A stretch of DNA of 64,000 nt. It comes from Granulicella aggregans. Its GTDB lineage: Bacteria > Acidobacteriota > Terriglobia > Terriglobales > Acidobacteriaceae. The notes below the pieces were generated by a model. It saw only the letters and a list, made by a program, of their open reading frames with translations. It did not search any database and had not been told where the DNA came from. The stretch lies in the NCBI RefSeq assembly GCF_025685565.1, contig NZ_JAGSYE010000006.1:118479-182478 (forward strand), given 5' to 3'. How positions within the stretch are numbered: the first letter of the stretch is position 1; every line of letters begins with the position of its first letter. Shown piece after piece: positions 8,294 to 17,661 of the stretch. Position numbers and translations under genes: made by a program.

Positions 8294-9838
8294 TCAGGGC
8301 TGGCGCAGATCGAAGATGCGGGTCTGGCCGCTTGGCGCGGAGATCTCCATCTCCGAAGGCTGGCAGAAGACCCCGCGCATGACAGGTGAGTGGCTGCCCG
8401 CCTGCGCCGGTTCCTTGGCCTGATAGCAGCCATTGGCCCCCATATGGCCCCCGTCCCCATTCTTCTCTTCGAAGGCGATGTAGTAGTCGACCCCATAGAT
8501 CTTCAACACATCTTCCAACGGGTCTTGACGCCTGATGTGGGCAAGATACGCGCCATCCATCATCAGGCCCTCGGTCTGCAGGATGGGCTGGCTGCTCAGG
8601 TATCCGGCCATGCCGGCACGGTCGCCCATGGCGTAGCGACCGGGATGCGCGGCCGTAAACTCGCTGATTCTGGTAGCGGCGTTCGCCGTATCCATCATGA
8701 ATCCGCCCACGGAGTAGGGCTTCGAGACCAGCAGAAAGACCGCGGCGGCGAAGAGTATGAGCTCCGCCGTCTGCCACCAGCGCTGCTCGGAGTATCGCAG
8801 ACAAGCAGTTCCCGCCATCGCGAGGACGACCACGAGAGAGATCCGGATGCTGTACGAGTACCACGGCCAGAGTTGCCAGTCACTGAGCCACAGATTCAGC
8901 GACCAATGCACAAACGGAAACGACAACCCAGCGAGATAGACCACCCGCTGCGCAGGAGCCAGCCTGCCCCAGAAAGCCGGAAACAGCACCAGCCCCAAGG
9001 CCGCGAAGAAGAACATCTGCGTCATGTCGGGGGTAAGCGACAGCTTCAACGCATGCCAGGCGAAGGAGTGGCCCGTCTCCAACTGCTTCGCTGCACCGGA
9101 GATCGGCATCAGCCGGTGAAACACCACCTTGTTGAGTACAACGTAGGCGACCAGGAGCGGCATCAGGCCAGCCAGAAAAGCGGCGACCTTGGCGATAGTC
9201 AGTCCTGCGCGGTATCGCGGAACGATCAGCGCGAAGCCACCGCAAAGCCCCACAAGCAGAATCGCATCAAGTCGCGCGAGCACCAGGAGCGACGCTAGAA
9301 GCCCGATGCCGGCCCATTGGCGTGTCGAGACGGTCTCCGGCGAGCGGTCAAGGAGGACGAAAAAGAGGATCGCGAGCGGCAGAGCCAGCGTGACTTCCAT
9401 CTGCTCGCAAAGCGTAATTCTGCATCGCGTCAGGATGATCAAAGCAAGGGCGTTCTCCAGCCAGACGCGGCGCAACACACGAGCGAACAGCGCCCGGGCC
9501 GCCAGAAAGATGGCGGTCGCACTCAGCGTATCGAGGACTGCGAGCCACCAAAAGACCCCTCGGAGCGACTTCGCCAGGAGCGAAATGCCCCACAACAGCA
9601 AAAGATAGAGAGGATGGTATCCATTCGTCGGAGTGACGCCATCGAAGGTCGAACCGAGTCCGCGTGCCAGGTTTCGGGCGACCACCAGGTAGTAGTAAAA
9701 GTCGTCCTGCGCGTAGCCGAGCAGGTTCCCCTGCACCCGCAGGGGGGTGGAGAACAGGATCGCCGAAGCGGTGAAGACCATCACCGCCATGGCCACATTC
9801 ACCGTTCGCCTCATCTTAGGAGTCGTGAACGTAGGCAT
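8294..9838 (-). CDS. Polytopic membrane protein, GT-C (family 39-like) glycosyltransferase candidate
   Basis: 514 residues with roughly ten hydrophobic segments and a periplasmic C-terminal domain. The first loop after TM1 has the acidic motif QDDFYYYLVVARNLARG followed by TNGYHPLYLLLLW. This layout (Asp-Asp in the first outer loop, then a conserved Gly-Tyr-His-Pro) is typical of polyprenyl-phosphate-sugar dependent GT-C transferases. The acceptor cannot be told. A second ATG eight codons in (MRRTVNVAM) is an alternative start. It is an orphan gene on the minus strand and is not part of a visible sugar cluster. Confidence 0.65.
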   Translation of the reverse strand: MPTFTTPKMRRTVNVAMAVMVFTASAILFSTPLRVQGNLLGYAQDDFYYYLVVARNLARGLGSTFDGVTPTNGYHPLYLLLLWGISLLAKSLRGVFWWLAVLDTLSATAIFLAARALFARVLRRVWLENALALIILTRCRITLCEQMEVTLALPLAILFFVLLDRSPETVSTRQWAGIGLLASLLVLARLDAILLVGLCGGFALIVPRYRAGLTIAKVAAFLAGLMPLLVAYVVLNKVVFHRLMPISGAAKQLETGHSFAWHALKLSLTPDMTQMFFFAALGLVLFPAFWGRLAPAQRVVYLAGLSFPFVHWSLNLWLSDWQLWPWYSYSIRISLVVVLAMAGTACLRYSEQRWWQTAELILFAAAVFLLVSKPYSVGGFMMDTANAATRISEFTAAHPGRYAMGDRAGMAGYLSSQPILQTEGLMMDGAYLAHIRRQDPLEDVLKIYGVDYYIAFEEKNGDGGHMGANGCYQAKEPAQAGSHSPVMRGVFCQPSEMEISAPSGQTRIFDLRQP

Positions 9839-10054
9839 CCCTGTTTCGTCTCCGCCTTAGGTAATGCACCTGTGATGCTGGCCCAACGGGAAACGGAGGC
9901 TGGACATCCCGCTTTGAATCCAAAAAGGAGGCTATGGGCGACAGTTTGCCCGTCGCATGTGCAGTCTCAGACGAGACTCTAGCCAACCTCCCTTTCGCCG
10001 CGCATGAAAAACCCCGCTCAAATCGCAGATTTACTGTGAAACAATGAGAGAAAT

Positions 10055-11368
10055 ATGTCCGCAACGCTTACCCCGCCCGCGCCCTCCGTATCCGCTCCCC
10101 GCAACATCCGCCGCACCGTCCTTCCAAACGGCCTGCTCGTTCTGACCGAATCCATCGAGCATGTGCGCAGCATCTCGATGGGGGTGTGGATCAACTCGGG
10201 AGCGCGTGACGAGACCGTCGCCCAGAACGGCATCTCCCACTTCGTCGAACACATGGTCTTCAAAGGAACGACCTCGCGCTCCGCCCAGCAGCTCGCCCGC
10301 GAAGTCGATACCATCGGCGGCAATCTCGATGCCTTCACCGGCAAGGAGACCGTCGGCTTCACCATCAAGGCGCTCGATGAACACTTAAACCCAGCTCTCG
10401 ATGTTCTCTCAGATCTTGTTCTTCACCCAACATTTACACCCGAAGACATTACGCGTGAGCAGGGCGTCATCCTGGAAGAGATCAAGATGGACGAGGACAA
10501 TCCCGACTACCTGGTCCACGAGACCTTTACCCAGAACTTCTGGAAGAACGACGCTTTGGGACGACCGATTTTAGGTACGGTCAAGACCGTGTCCAGCTTC
10601 GACCAGCAGACCGTCTTCGACTTCTACGCGAGCCGCTTCATCCCCAGCAACATGGTCTTCTCCGCGGCCGGACATCTTGACCACGACTCCTTTGTCGAAC
10701 AGGTAGCCCAGCAGTTCAGCTCCCTGGCTGCCAGCACCGACACCCCCTTCATCCGCCACGATGCCCCGCCCGCAACCCCGCACATTACGCTGAAGCGGAA
10801 GAAGTCGCTTGAGCAGGTGCAGTTCTGCCTGGGCGTGCCAGCACCTAGAGTATCGGATGAGCAACGCTATGGTATCTATCTGCTGAATACAATGTTAGGC
10901 GGCGGCATGAGCAGCCGCCTCTTCCAAACTGTCCGCGAGGACCACGGCCTCGCCTACTCCATCTACTCGGAGATGAATCCCTTCCGCGATACTGGCTCAC
11001 TCTGTGTCTACGCCGGAACCTCGATCGACAAGACCGACCGACTGCTCCGGCTCACTCTCGACGAACTCCGCCGTCTTAAGGAAGTCACAGTCAGCGAGGC
11101 AGAGTTGAAGCGCGCCAAAGATCAGCTCAAGAGCAACATCGTCCTTGGCCTGGAAAGTTCAGGCAGCCGCATGGCGAACCTCGCCCGGCAGCAGATGTAC
11201 TTTGGCCGTTTTTTCGGCGTCGACGAGATCACCGAAGAGATTGAGGCGGTCACTCCCGCCGATGTCCAGGCCATCGCCCAGAACCTCTTTGTTCCAGAAA
11301 AGATGGCGCTGACACTTCTAGGTAACCTTGGGACGCTGAAGATAGAGCGCAAAGACCTCGCCTGCTGA
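10055..11368 (+). CDS. M16 family zinc metallopeptidase (insulinase / processing-peptidase type)
   Basis: The 437-residue protein has the inverted zinc motif HxxEH as H62-F-V-E65-H66, followed by MVFKGT, and the distal Glu region in GVILEEIKMDEDNPD. The C-terminal half is the inactive M16 homology domain with the substrate-binding signature GGGMSSRLFQTVREDHGLAYS. This is the size and order of the bacterial M16B (YmxG/PqqL-like) family. No signal peptide is seen, so it is probably cytoplasmic. It begins a run of three co-directional genes (peptidase, prepilin-like, lolA); the 58-base gap after it carries a good ribosome-binding site for the next gene. Confidence 0.9.
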   Translation: MSATLTPPAPSVSAPRNIRRTVLPNGLLVLTESIEHVRSISMGVWINSGARDETVAQNGISHFVEHMVFKGTTSRSAQQLAREVDTIGGNLDAFTGKETVGFTIKALDEHLNPALDVLSDLVLHPTFTPEDITREQGVILEEIKMDEDNPDYLVHETFTQNFWKNDALGRPILGTVKTVSSFDQQTVFDFYASRFIPSNMVFSAAGHLDHDSFVEQVAQQFSSLAASTDTPFIRHDAPPATPHITLKRKKSLEQVQFCLGVPAPRVSDEQRYGIYLLNTMLGGGMSSRLFQTVREDHGLAYSIYSEMNPFRDTGSLCVYAGTSIDKTDRLLRLTLDELRRLKEVTVSEAELKRAKDQLKSNIVLGLESSGSRMANLARQQMYFGRFFGVDEITEEIEAVTPADVQAIAQNLFVPEKMALTLLGNLGTLKIERKDLAC

Positions 11369-11426
11369 TAAAGTTTGAAACGAAGTCCGCGTTCCAAAGC
11401 GCGGCAAAGAAACCCGACGAGGAACC

Positions 11427-11957
11427 ATGAACATCGCAGAGATTCGAAAGACATCGCGCTCTACATCGCGTTCCCTGGAAGCCGGATTCACCCTCATCGA
11501 GCTCCTCATCGTTATGTCGGTCATGCTGATCCTGATGACGCTCGGCATCCCGCAGCTGCTGAAGCTGCGCAAGTCGGCGAACGAGACCTCGGCGATCCAG
11601 TCTCTACGCACGATTGAGAATGCTGAACTACAGTACAACTCCGCGTATCCGGCCAACGGATTTGCCTGCACGCTGCCCGCGCTCGGCGGCGATCCCAAGT
11701 CCGGCGCGCCGTCGGCTCAGGGCGCACAGTTGATCGAGAACGCCTTGGCGACCGGCCAGAAGGCGGGATACACCTTCACCATCACCTGCGGCGGCAAGGT
11801 CACCGTCAACAACCAGGACCAGTTCAGCTCCTTTGAGGTGACCGCTGTCCCGACCTCAGTGGGTAAGACCGGCGATCGCGGCTTCTGCGCCGACGAGAAT
11901 AACCTGATCCGCTTCGACCCAGCCGGCGCGACGAACTGCACCCAGCCCATTCAGTAA
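11427..11957 (+). CDS. Type IV pilin / pseudopilin-like protein
   Basis: The 176-residue protein has a class III prepilin signal: a 20-residue basic leader ending in G, then FTLIELLIVMSVMLILMTLG, with Glu at mature position 5. PilD-type cleavage is expected between G and F. The mature domain has two cysteine pairs (FACTL, ITCGG; GFCAD, TNCTQ) and is short, as in minor pilins or type II secretion pseudopilins. The ribosome-binding site is GAGGAA, 5 bases before the ATG. The stop overlaps the lolA start (TAATG). No pilus assembly genes are in the window, so pilus, secretion or surface roles cannot be separated. Confidence 0.82.
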   Translation: MNIAEIRKTSRSTSRSLEAGFTLIELLIVMSVMLILMTLGIPQLLKLRKSANETSAIQSLRTIENAELQYNSAYPANGFACTLPALGGDPKSGAPSAQGAQLIENALATGQKAGYTFTITCGGKVTVNNQDQFSSFEVTAVPTSVGKTGDRGFCADENNLIRFDPAGATNCTQPIQ

Positions 11958-12607
11958 TGGCGTTGATTCGATCTCTGCTCTGCGTTGTCCTCATCGGAGT
12001 TCCTTTGGGAACTCCGTTTCTGCCTGCACAGGCTCCCGACCCCATCCTTCGCAAGGTAGACGATCACTACAACCACCTCTCCAGCTTGCGCGCCAGCTAC
12101 ACGGAGCATTACGCCGGGATGGGCATGGACCGAACAGAGTCGGGGACGTTGCTGCTGAAGAAGCCGGGGCGGATGCGATGGAGTTACAACACTCCCGTCG
12201 GTAAGGTCTTCATTCTGGATGGCAAGTTTGGCTGGTTCTACACGCCCGGCGACAACCAGGCGACGCGCATCGCGGCCAAGAAACTCGATGACCTGCGGTC
12301 TCCACTGCGTTTCCTTCTTGGTCACACCCAGCTTGAAAAGGAGTTGCAGAACACCTCTGTGACTCCGAGCGGCGGTGGGTACAAGATTGCCGGAACGCCT
12401 AAGGGGATGGCGCAGCGGGTAAAAACCTTGTCGCTGACGGTCACCGCGTCCGGGGCGATCCAGAACATGAAGATCGAGGAGATCGACGGTGCCGTCACCG
12501 AGTTTGCCTTTACGGCGATGCAAGAGAACCTGCCCGTCCTCGACTCCGACTTCACCTTCGTGCCGCCTGTCGGAGTCGCAGTCGTGGACGGCATCGCGCC
12601 CATTTAG
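11957..12607 (+). CDS. lolA: Outer-membrane lipoprotein carrier protein LolA
   Basis: 216 residues with an N-terminal signal peptide (LLCVVLIGVPLGTPFLPAQA). The mature part has the LolA half-barrel pattern: YNHLSSLRASYTEHYAGM, then GTLLLKKPGRMRWSYNTP, FILDGKFGWFY and a hydrophobic-core second half. LolA ferries lipoproteins from LolCDE to the outer membrane, so the gene supports a diderm cell. It is translationally coupled to the prepilin-like gene by TAATG. The 3' end nearly touches the convergent flavin-binding gene (3-base gap). Confidence 0.85.
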   Translation: MALIRSLLCVVLIGVPLGTPFLPAQAPDPILRKVDDHYNHLSSLRASYTEHYAGMGMDRTESGTLLLKKPGRMRWSYNTPVGKVFILDGKFGWFYTPGDNQATRIAAKKLDDLRSPLRFLLGHTQLEKELQNTSVTPSGGGYKIAGTPKGMAQRVKTLSLTVTASGAIQNMKIEEIDGAVTEFAFTAMQENLPVLDSDFTFVPPVGVAVVDGIAPI

Positions 12608-12610
12608 CTG

Positions 12611-13120
12611 CTAGACCAGCACTTTTCCTGCTTCGCCGATGTCCACCTTGCCGCCCGTCACAGCCGCCGCAAGATACTTGGCCCCGCGCACGATCCGGCT
12701 CGACGACGCCTCCCAATAGTCGGCCTCCGTCACGTCCACGCGAAGCACTCGGATGCTGGGATCGTCCTCACCGTCTGGGAACCATGCCTTGTACATCGGA
12801 TTCCAAATCTCGTGGATCTTGGCCTTGTCCCTGCTGGTAGAGGCAAACCCTTTGACGGTCACGTACTTCGAAGCGCCGCTGTCGGCATAGATCAGGGAAA
12901 CGTGGCTGTCATCGGCGATCTCTTGCAGTTTGCCAGATCCCGCCTGCGTCAAGAACCACACCGTTCCGTCGAAGTGCTCGAACCTCTGCGTGGCCATCGG
13001 CCGGCTGTCGAAGCTTCCGTCGGGCGCAGCCGTTGTCAGCATCGCCATCCGGATGTCCTTGATCAGATCCCCGATCTTCTGTAGTCCTTCGTCCCCGTAA
13101 AGTTCCTTAAATTCGCTCAT
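12611..13120 (-). CDS. Pyridoxamine 5'-phosphate oxidase-fold general stress protein
   Basis: 169 residues from the ATG preceded by a clean GGAGGAT ribosome-binding site (MSEFKELYGDE). The split-barrel flavin fold is indicated by MAMLTTAAPDGSFDSRPMATQ, GTVWFLTQAGSGKLQEIADD and VSLIYADSGASKYVTVKGFA. This matches the general-stress-protein 26 subgroup, which binds FMN or FAD but whose substrate is generally unknown. Longer in-frame extension to 13183 lacks a good ribosome-binding site. Confidence 0.82.
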   Translation of the reverse strand: MSEFKELYGDEGLQKIGDLIKDIRMAMLTTAAPDGSFDSRPMATQRFEHFDGTVWFLTQAGSGKLQEIADDSHVSLIYADSGASKYVTVKGFASTSRDKAKIHEIWNPMYKAWFPDGEDDPSIRVLRVDVTEADYWEASSSRIVRGAKYLAAAVTGGKVDIGEAGKVLV

Positions 13121-13252
13121 GGAAGATCCTCCAGCCACTACGATGCGCTTCATCGCGGGAATGTCTCTCCACCGTCCTTTCACAGAGGAGCGTAAAATTT
13201 ACGTATTCAGCAGAAAGCAGCGTGTAACGACACGCGGAAGAGAAGATCAATT

Positions 13253-13984
13253 TTGAGCACCGCCATCAATCGGCCCCCGGTTTCAAACCTGTCCACGGAA
13301 GAGTTTCATGCAGCCGTACTCGAACTGAACCCTGCCATCGCCGTCTTCGACTGCGACGGCACCCTATGGTCCGGCGATGCCGGTTCCACCTTCATGCACT
13401 GGACGGTTGAGACGGGCCTCCTTTCACGAGAGGCGACGGACTGGCTTGACTCCCGCTATCGCGGCTACCGCCATGGCGAGGTCTCCGAGGCCGCGATCTG
13501 CGGCGAGATGGTGCAGGTCTACCAGGGTCTCGCCGAGTTAGAGATGCGCAAATCGGCAGCCCGGTTTTTCGCCGAGAAGATCGAGCGCAATATCTTCCCC
13601 GAGATGCTTGCCCTGGTCACGGAACTGCAACAACGAGGCACCGATATTTGGGCGGTAAGTTCCACAAATGACTGGGTCATCGAAGAGGGCGTGAAGCGTT
13701 TCGGCATACCCGCAAACCGTGTGCTTTCGGCTCGTGTCGCGATTGAAAACGGCCTAGTAACCGACCGCTTGAGCGACGTGCCGACAGACGAAGGAAAGGT
13801 TCGTGCGCTCCAGGCCGCCGGCGTCCCAACTCCCGATGCGGTCTTCGGCAACTCGGTCCATGATGCCGCCATGCTGGCCATCGCTCGCCGAGCTTTCCCG
13901 GTCAACCCGACGGCGGCCTTGCTGGAGCGCAGTGCGGCAGAAGGCTGGCCGGTGTATCTCCCTGCATCAATGCGTGGTGTTTAG
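13253..13984 (+). CDS. HAD-superfamily phosphatase (HAD-IB, SerB-like)
   Basis: 243 residues from a TTG start. HAD motif I is FDCDGTLW (nucleophile D and general acid D), motif II is AVSSTNDW, and motif III/IV is the Lys in DEGKVRALQ with FGNSVHDAAML. The helical cap between motifs I and II (TFMHWTVETGLLSREATDWL) is of the C1 type found in phosphoserine phosphatase relatives. The substrate cannot be assigned; SerB or a lipid-linked phosphatase are options. The start is weakly supported, as an upstream GGAAGAGAAG is the only purine tract. Confidence 0.78.
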   Translation: MSTAINRPPVSNLSTEEFHAAVLELNPAIAVFDCDGTLWSGDAGSTFMHWTVETGLLSREATDWLDSRYRGYRHGEVSEAAICGEMVQVYQGLAELEMRKSAARFFAEKIERNIFPEMLALVTELQQRGTDIWAVSSTNDWVIEEGVKRFGIPANRVLSARVAIENGLVTDRLSDVPTDEGKVRALQAAGVPTPDAVFGNSVHDAAMLAIARRAFPVNPTAALLERSAAEGWPVYLPASMRGV

Positions 13985-14081
13985 AGGTCTCAGCCCTTAG
14001 TGTCTACTTTGGGGCCGAGACCCCATTCGGGCAGCCGATAAGTCCAATCTTTCCTTCACAGCGTCTAAACTCTAGACAGTT

Positions 14082-14561
14082 GTGAAAGAGCCGATACGCA
14101 AACTCGACCGCAGTGCTGATTCGGGAGCACCGAAGCCCATGCGCCTGGTCGTAGCCGGGCTGATCCTTCGTCACGCCGACTCCTCTGAGTCTGGTGCCGG
14201 AGCGACGGAAGTCCTTATCTGTCAACGCAAACCGGACCAGCCCATGAGCCTGAAGTGGGAGTTTCCCGGCGGCAAGATCGAACCTGGTGAGACCGCCGAA
14301 GAGGCGCTCGCCCGCGAGCTTGACGAGGAGTTGGGCATCAGCGCCACCATCGGCCGCCGCATCGCGCAGATTCGACACAAGTATCGCAACGGCGGAGCGA
14401 TTGACCTGCAATTCTTCGTGGTCGACCAGTTTGGCGGCGCATTGGAGAACCGCATCTTCAACGATATGCGCTGGTCCCCGCTCAGCGCCCTGCCGGAGTA
14501 CGACTTCCTCGCCGCAGACCTCGGCCTGATCCGCGATCTCTCCGAAGGCCGCCTTCTTTAA
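14082..14561 (+). CDS. Nudix hydrolase, MutT type
   Basis: 159 residues from a GTG start. The nudix box is complete, beginning GGKIEPGET and ending RELDEELGI, with the metal-binding RELDEE core. The N-terminal strand VVAGLILRHAD and the QRKPDQPMSLKWEFPGGK segment are like 8-oxo-dGTP diphosphatases, which clean the nucleotide pool. It lies 52 bases before aroA on the same strand and may be co-transcribed. Confidence 0.87.
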   Translation: MKEPIRKLDRSADSGAPKPMRLVVAGLILRHADSSESGAGATEVLICQRKPDQPMSLKWEFPGGKIEPGETAEEALARELDEELGISATIGRRIAQIRHKYRNGGAIDLQFFVVDQFGGALENRIFNDMRWSPLSALPEYDFLAADLGLIRDLSEGRLL

Positions 14562-14613
14562 GTAAACTGGAGCTCTAAGGCGCATCCCGCCCGAGAAAGC
14601 GATTCCAGAACGA

Positions 14614-15912
14614 ATGTCGATTGAAGTAGTCCGTCCCGCCCGTACCCTGCAAGGCTCTCTCACCGTTCCCGGCGACAAGTCCATCTCCCACCGCTACGCG
14701 ATGCTCGCGGGTCTGGCCGAGGGCATGACGCGCCTCTCGAACTTCTCGACCGGTGCGGACCCGGCCAGTTCCCTTGCCTGCATGGAGGCGCTGGGCGCGA
14801 CGGTGAAGACCGCCGGAGAAGGCCCGGCTCGCGTCATCGAGGTGACGGGAACGGCGGGCAAGTTCATCCAGCCGACGGTTGCGCTGGACTGCGGTAACTC
14901 CGGCTCGACGATGCGCATGCTGTCGGGGTTGATCGCGCCGCACCCGCATACATTTACCTTGATCGGCGACCATTCCCTCACCCTTCGCCCCATGGAGCGC
15001 ATTCGCAAGCCGCTTTCGCAGATGGGCGTCAAGATGGAGCTCGTCGATGGGCACGCGCCAATCACGATCCACGGTGGACCCCTCCGGGCGATCGACTTTG
15101 ACACGCCAATTCCGTCTGCCCAGGTGAAGACGGCAGTTCTCTTTGCAGGTTTGCAGGCCACCGGCACGACAAGTCTGTCCGAGTCTGTCCGCACCCGCGA
15201 CCACTCCGAGCACGCGCTCCGCGCCTTCGGTGCAACGCTGAACCGGGTCGGTGACAAACTGTCGATTCCCGGCGGCCAAGGCCTCAAAGCCATCGACGCG
15301 ACTGTTCCCGGCGACCTCTCATCCGCTGCCTTCTTTCTCTGTGCCGCGCTGCTCTTCCCGGACTCGAACCTCGTCCTCGACTCGCTCGGCATGAATCCTA
15401 CCCGGACGGCTCTGCTGGATGTTCTGGCCACGCTCGGAGCGAAGTTCAAGGTGCTGACCGTCGAAGAGCACCACGGCGAGATGATTGGAACCATCCAGGT
15501 GAACGTCGCCCCCGGCGGCCTGAAGGGAGCGGACATTACGGGTGCACTCTCCGCCATGATCATCGACGAGCTGCCCGTTCTGGCCGCGATCGCCCCGTAC
15601 ACCAGGGACGGAATCCGCATCCGCGACGCCAAGGAGCTGCGGGTCAAGGAGTCCGACCGCATCGCGCTCGTTGCGAAGAATCTTGCCGCCATGGGAGCCA
15701 AGTTCACGGAGTTCGAAGACGGCCTCGACATCCCGGGCGGCCAGACGCTGCACGGCGCGCAGATCGACTCCGGCACCGACCACCGCATCGCGATGGCGTT
15801 TTCGATCGCCGCGCTAAGGGCCGAAGGCGAGACCGAGATCCACGGAGCCGAAGCTGCCGCGATATCCTTCCCGGAGTTCTTCACCAACCTGCGCGAGCTC
15901 TGTACGGCCTAG
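14614..15912 (+). CDS. aroA: 3-phosphoshikimate 1-carboxyvinyltransferase (EPSP synthase)
   Basis: AroA joins phosphoenolpyruvate to shikimate-3-phosphate in the shikimate pathway. The 432-residue protein shows GDKSISHRYAMLAG (K22), DCGNSGSTMRMLSGL, the RPMERI motif, and LRVKESDRI near the C-terminus, all expected active-site elements. The length is normal. Its TAG stop directly abuts the stop codon of the convergent glycosyltransferase gene, leaving no intergenic base for a terminator. Confidence 0.96.
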   Translation: MSIEVVRPARTLQGSLTVPGDKSISHRYAMLAGLAEGMTRLSNFSTGADPASSLACMEALGATVKTAGEGPARVIEVTGTAGKFIQPTVALDCGNSGSTMRMLSGLIAPHPHTFTLIGDHSLTLRPMERIRKPLSQMGVKMELVDGHAPITIHGGPLRAIDFDTPIPSAQVKTAVLFAGLQATGTTSLSESVRTRDHSEHALRAFGATLNRVGDKLSIPGGQGLKAIDATVPGDLSSAAFFLCAALLFPDSNLVLDSLGMNPTRTALLDVLATLGAKFKVLTVEEHHGEMIGTIQVNVAPGGLKGADITGALSAMIIDELPVLAAIAPYTRDGIRIRDAKELRVKESDRIALVAKNLAAMGAKFTEFEDGLDIPGGQTLHGAQIDSGTDHRIAMAFSIAALRAEGETEIHGAEAAAISFPEFFTNLRELCTA

Positions 15913-17094
15913 TTATTCGGGCGAGAGCGTCGGCAGGTGATCGATGTGCGATAGCGAGCGCTCGACGCGCTCTGCGCGCTGAGCCCAGCTTGCGGGATAC
16001 TTCGCGATCAGCTCGCCGAGCGCCCGGATGACGTCCTTCGCTTCAATCTCATCGAGTTGATAGCCCTTGGGAGCCTTATCGCGGTCCTCGCCTCGCAGTA
16101 TACGGACATGCGGGAGCCCCAAAGGCATCCACTCAATCGCCTTCTGCCACGAAGGCGCGAGCACCACCATGGGTACGCCTACCGCGCGGGCAACATGCAT
16201 CGTGCCGGTGTCGAGCGAGACGACGTAGTCGCTCATCGCAAGCAGCGCCGCAAGCTGCGTCACGGAGGTCCGTCCCGCCAGGGAGACGCCGATCTCATCG
16301 GCAGCCAGCCGTATCTCTTCGATCGGCTTAGCGTCGGCTGCCGTCCCAACATAGACAACCGCGCAACCTAGCTCGTGGCGTGCGTGATGGACTATCTGGA
16401 CAAAACGATCGCGATGCCATCCCGTTCTCTGGCCACCGCTGGTCTGGTTCACCATCACCAGCAGAGGACGGCCCTGGGGATTGGCCTCGCGGACAAGCTT
16501 CTCCGCATAGGCAACGTCTGGAGAGGAGAATGGGACGCGCGGCTCGCGGGTCGGGCCGTCGAGTTTCAGTAATCCCGTCAGACGGAGGTTGTTCTCAATT
16601 AAGCTCACCTCGCGGTCGACAGTCAGGGGCTGGTGATACAGCGCGGGCGTCTGGGTGAAGCCAGCCCGCCAACCGCCAGTCGCCAGCAACGCCATCAGAC
16701 CAATCCGTGTCCGCTGGTCGGAAGCTCCGGTCAGGATGCAATCGGGCTGAATGCGCAGCTTCGTCAATTCCGACGAAAGCGCTTTGGCTGCTGGCCGGAG
16801 TTCGTGCAACGGATCAGGCGTCTCGATCAAGTGGTCGATGGCGGCATTGTGTCGCAGCACATCGAGACCAACCCCGCGTGTGGCGACGGCGATGACCGCG
16901 TGCGGCTTCTCTGCTCGAATAGCGTCGAAGAGCGGCGTGAGATGAACGCAACATCCCAGCGGAAGCATGTACTCGAGGATCAGTATGGATTGCGCTTCTT
17001 CGACGGGGGTGCGAAAGTTTCCCGACCTGACGATGCGCTCCACCGCCATCACCGGCGCCAGCGCCGCGCCTGCTATCACTTGCTTGAGAGACAT
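15913..17094 (-). CDS. Glycosyltransferase family 9 (heptosyltransferase-like)
   Basis: 393 residues. The fold is the GT9 double Rossmann type: ILILEYMLPLGCCVHLTPLF at the N-terminus (where canonical enzymes have RxGDxxxxTP), HAVIAVATRGVGLDVLRHN, and a C-terminal ADP-sugar site with SDYVVSLDTGTMHVARAVGVP followed by VVLAPS. Such enzymes add heptoses or related sugars to lipopolysaccharide core. The exact sugar is unknown. It shares strand with the downstream genes but a 30-base gap separates it from the bifunctional-nuclease gene upstream. Confidence 0.85.
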   Translation of the reverse strand: MSLKQVIAGAALAPVMAVERIVRSGNFRTPVEEAQSILILEYMLPLGCCVHLTPLFDAIRAEKPHAVIAVATRGVGLDVLRHNAAIDHLIETPDPLHELRPAAKALSSELTKLRIQPDCILTGASDQRTRIGLMALLATGGWRAGFTQTPALYHQPLTVDREVSLIENNLRLTGLLKLDGPTREPRVPFSSPDVAYAEKLVREANPQGRPLLVMVNQTSGGQRTGWHRDRFVQIVHHARHELGCAVVYVGTAADAKPIEEIRLAADEIGVSLAGRTSVTQLAALLAMSDYVVSLDTGTMHVARAVGVPMVVLAPSWQKAIEWMPLGLPHVRILRGEDRDKAPKGYQLDEIEAKDVIRALGELIAKYPASWAQRAERVERSLSHIDHLPTLSPE

Positions 17095-17124
17095 CGCCCG
17101 CTACACCCCGTACAGTAGTTCCGG

Positions 17125-17661
17125 CTACATCTTGTAGCGGCCCATCTCGTCGTCGTTCAGATTTTCAAGCCACTTCCGCAGCTCGTCCGGATTGATGTTC
17201 TGCGTGCCGTTCGCCGCCACGCGAGAGCTGGCGAGGACGTCGCGATTGACGTAGATGGGGCAGTCCCAGCGTAGCGCAAGTGCGATGGCATCGGAAGGCC
17301 GCGCATCGATGGCCACGATCTCACCCTGCTGCTCCATCCAGATGACCGCGTAGAAGGTGTCGTCGCGCAGCTCCGAGACGACGACCTTCGTTACCCTGGC
17401 ATTCAGGCCACGAGTCATGTCGCGCAACAGATCGTGGGTCATCGGCCTCGGTGTCGCCGTTTTCTCCAATTCGATCGCGATGGCGTTCGCCTCGAAGATG
17501 CCGACCCAGATCGGAAGCACCATCTCGCTTTCGACATCCTTGAGGATGACGATGGGCATGTTGGTGATGGGGTCCATCATCAGGCCACGAATCTGCACTT
17601 CGATCTCCATCGGCACCTCAAGCGCCGACTTCGTCGCAACAGATTTGGCCTCGTGCTTCAT
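17125..17661 (-). CDS. Bifunctional nuclease family protein (BFN / DUF151)
   Basis: 178 residues matching the BFN domain: VQIRGLMMDPITNMPIVILK, LPIWVGIFEANAIAIELE, then RPMTHDLLRDM and IDARPSDAIALALR. Plant and Thermotoga homologues are linked to nuclease activity, but the bacterial role is unclear. The ATG overlaps the miaB stop by one base (TGATG), so the protein is made from the same message as MiaB. Confidence 0.88.
   Translation of the reverse strand: MKHEAKSVATKSALEVPMEIEVQIRGLMMDPITNMPIVILKDVESEMVLPIWVGIFEANAIAIELEKTATPRPMTHDLLRDMTRGLNARVTKVVVSELRDDTFYAVIWMEQQGEIVAIDARPSDAIALALRWDCPIYVNRDVLASSRVAANGTQNINPDELRKWLENLNDDEMGRYKM

Noticed and set aside
14694..15887. 397-codon minus-strand ORF opposite aroA
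   Set aside because: Antisense to a certain gene, Ser/Arg/Pro-rich composition, no family features.
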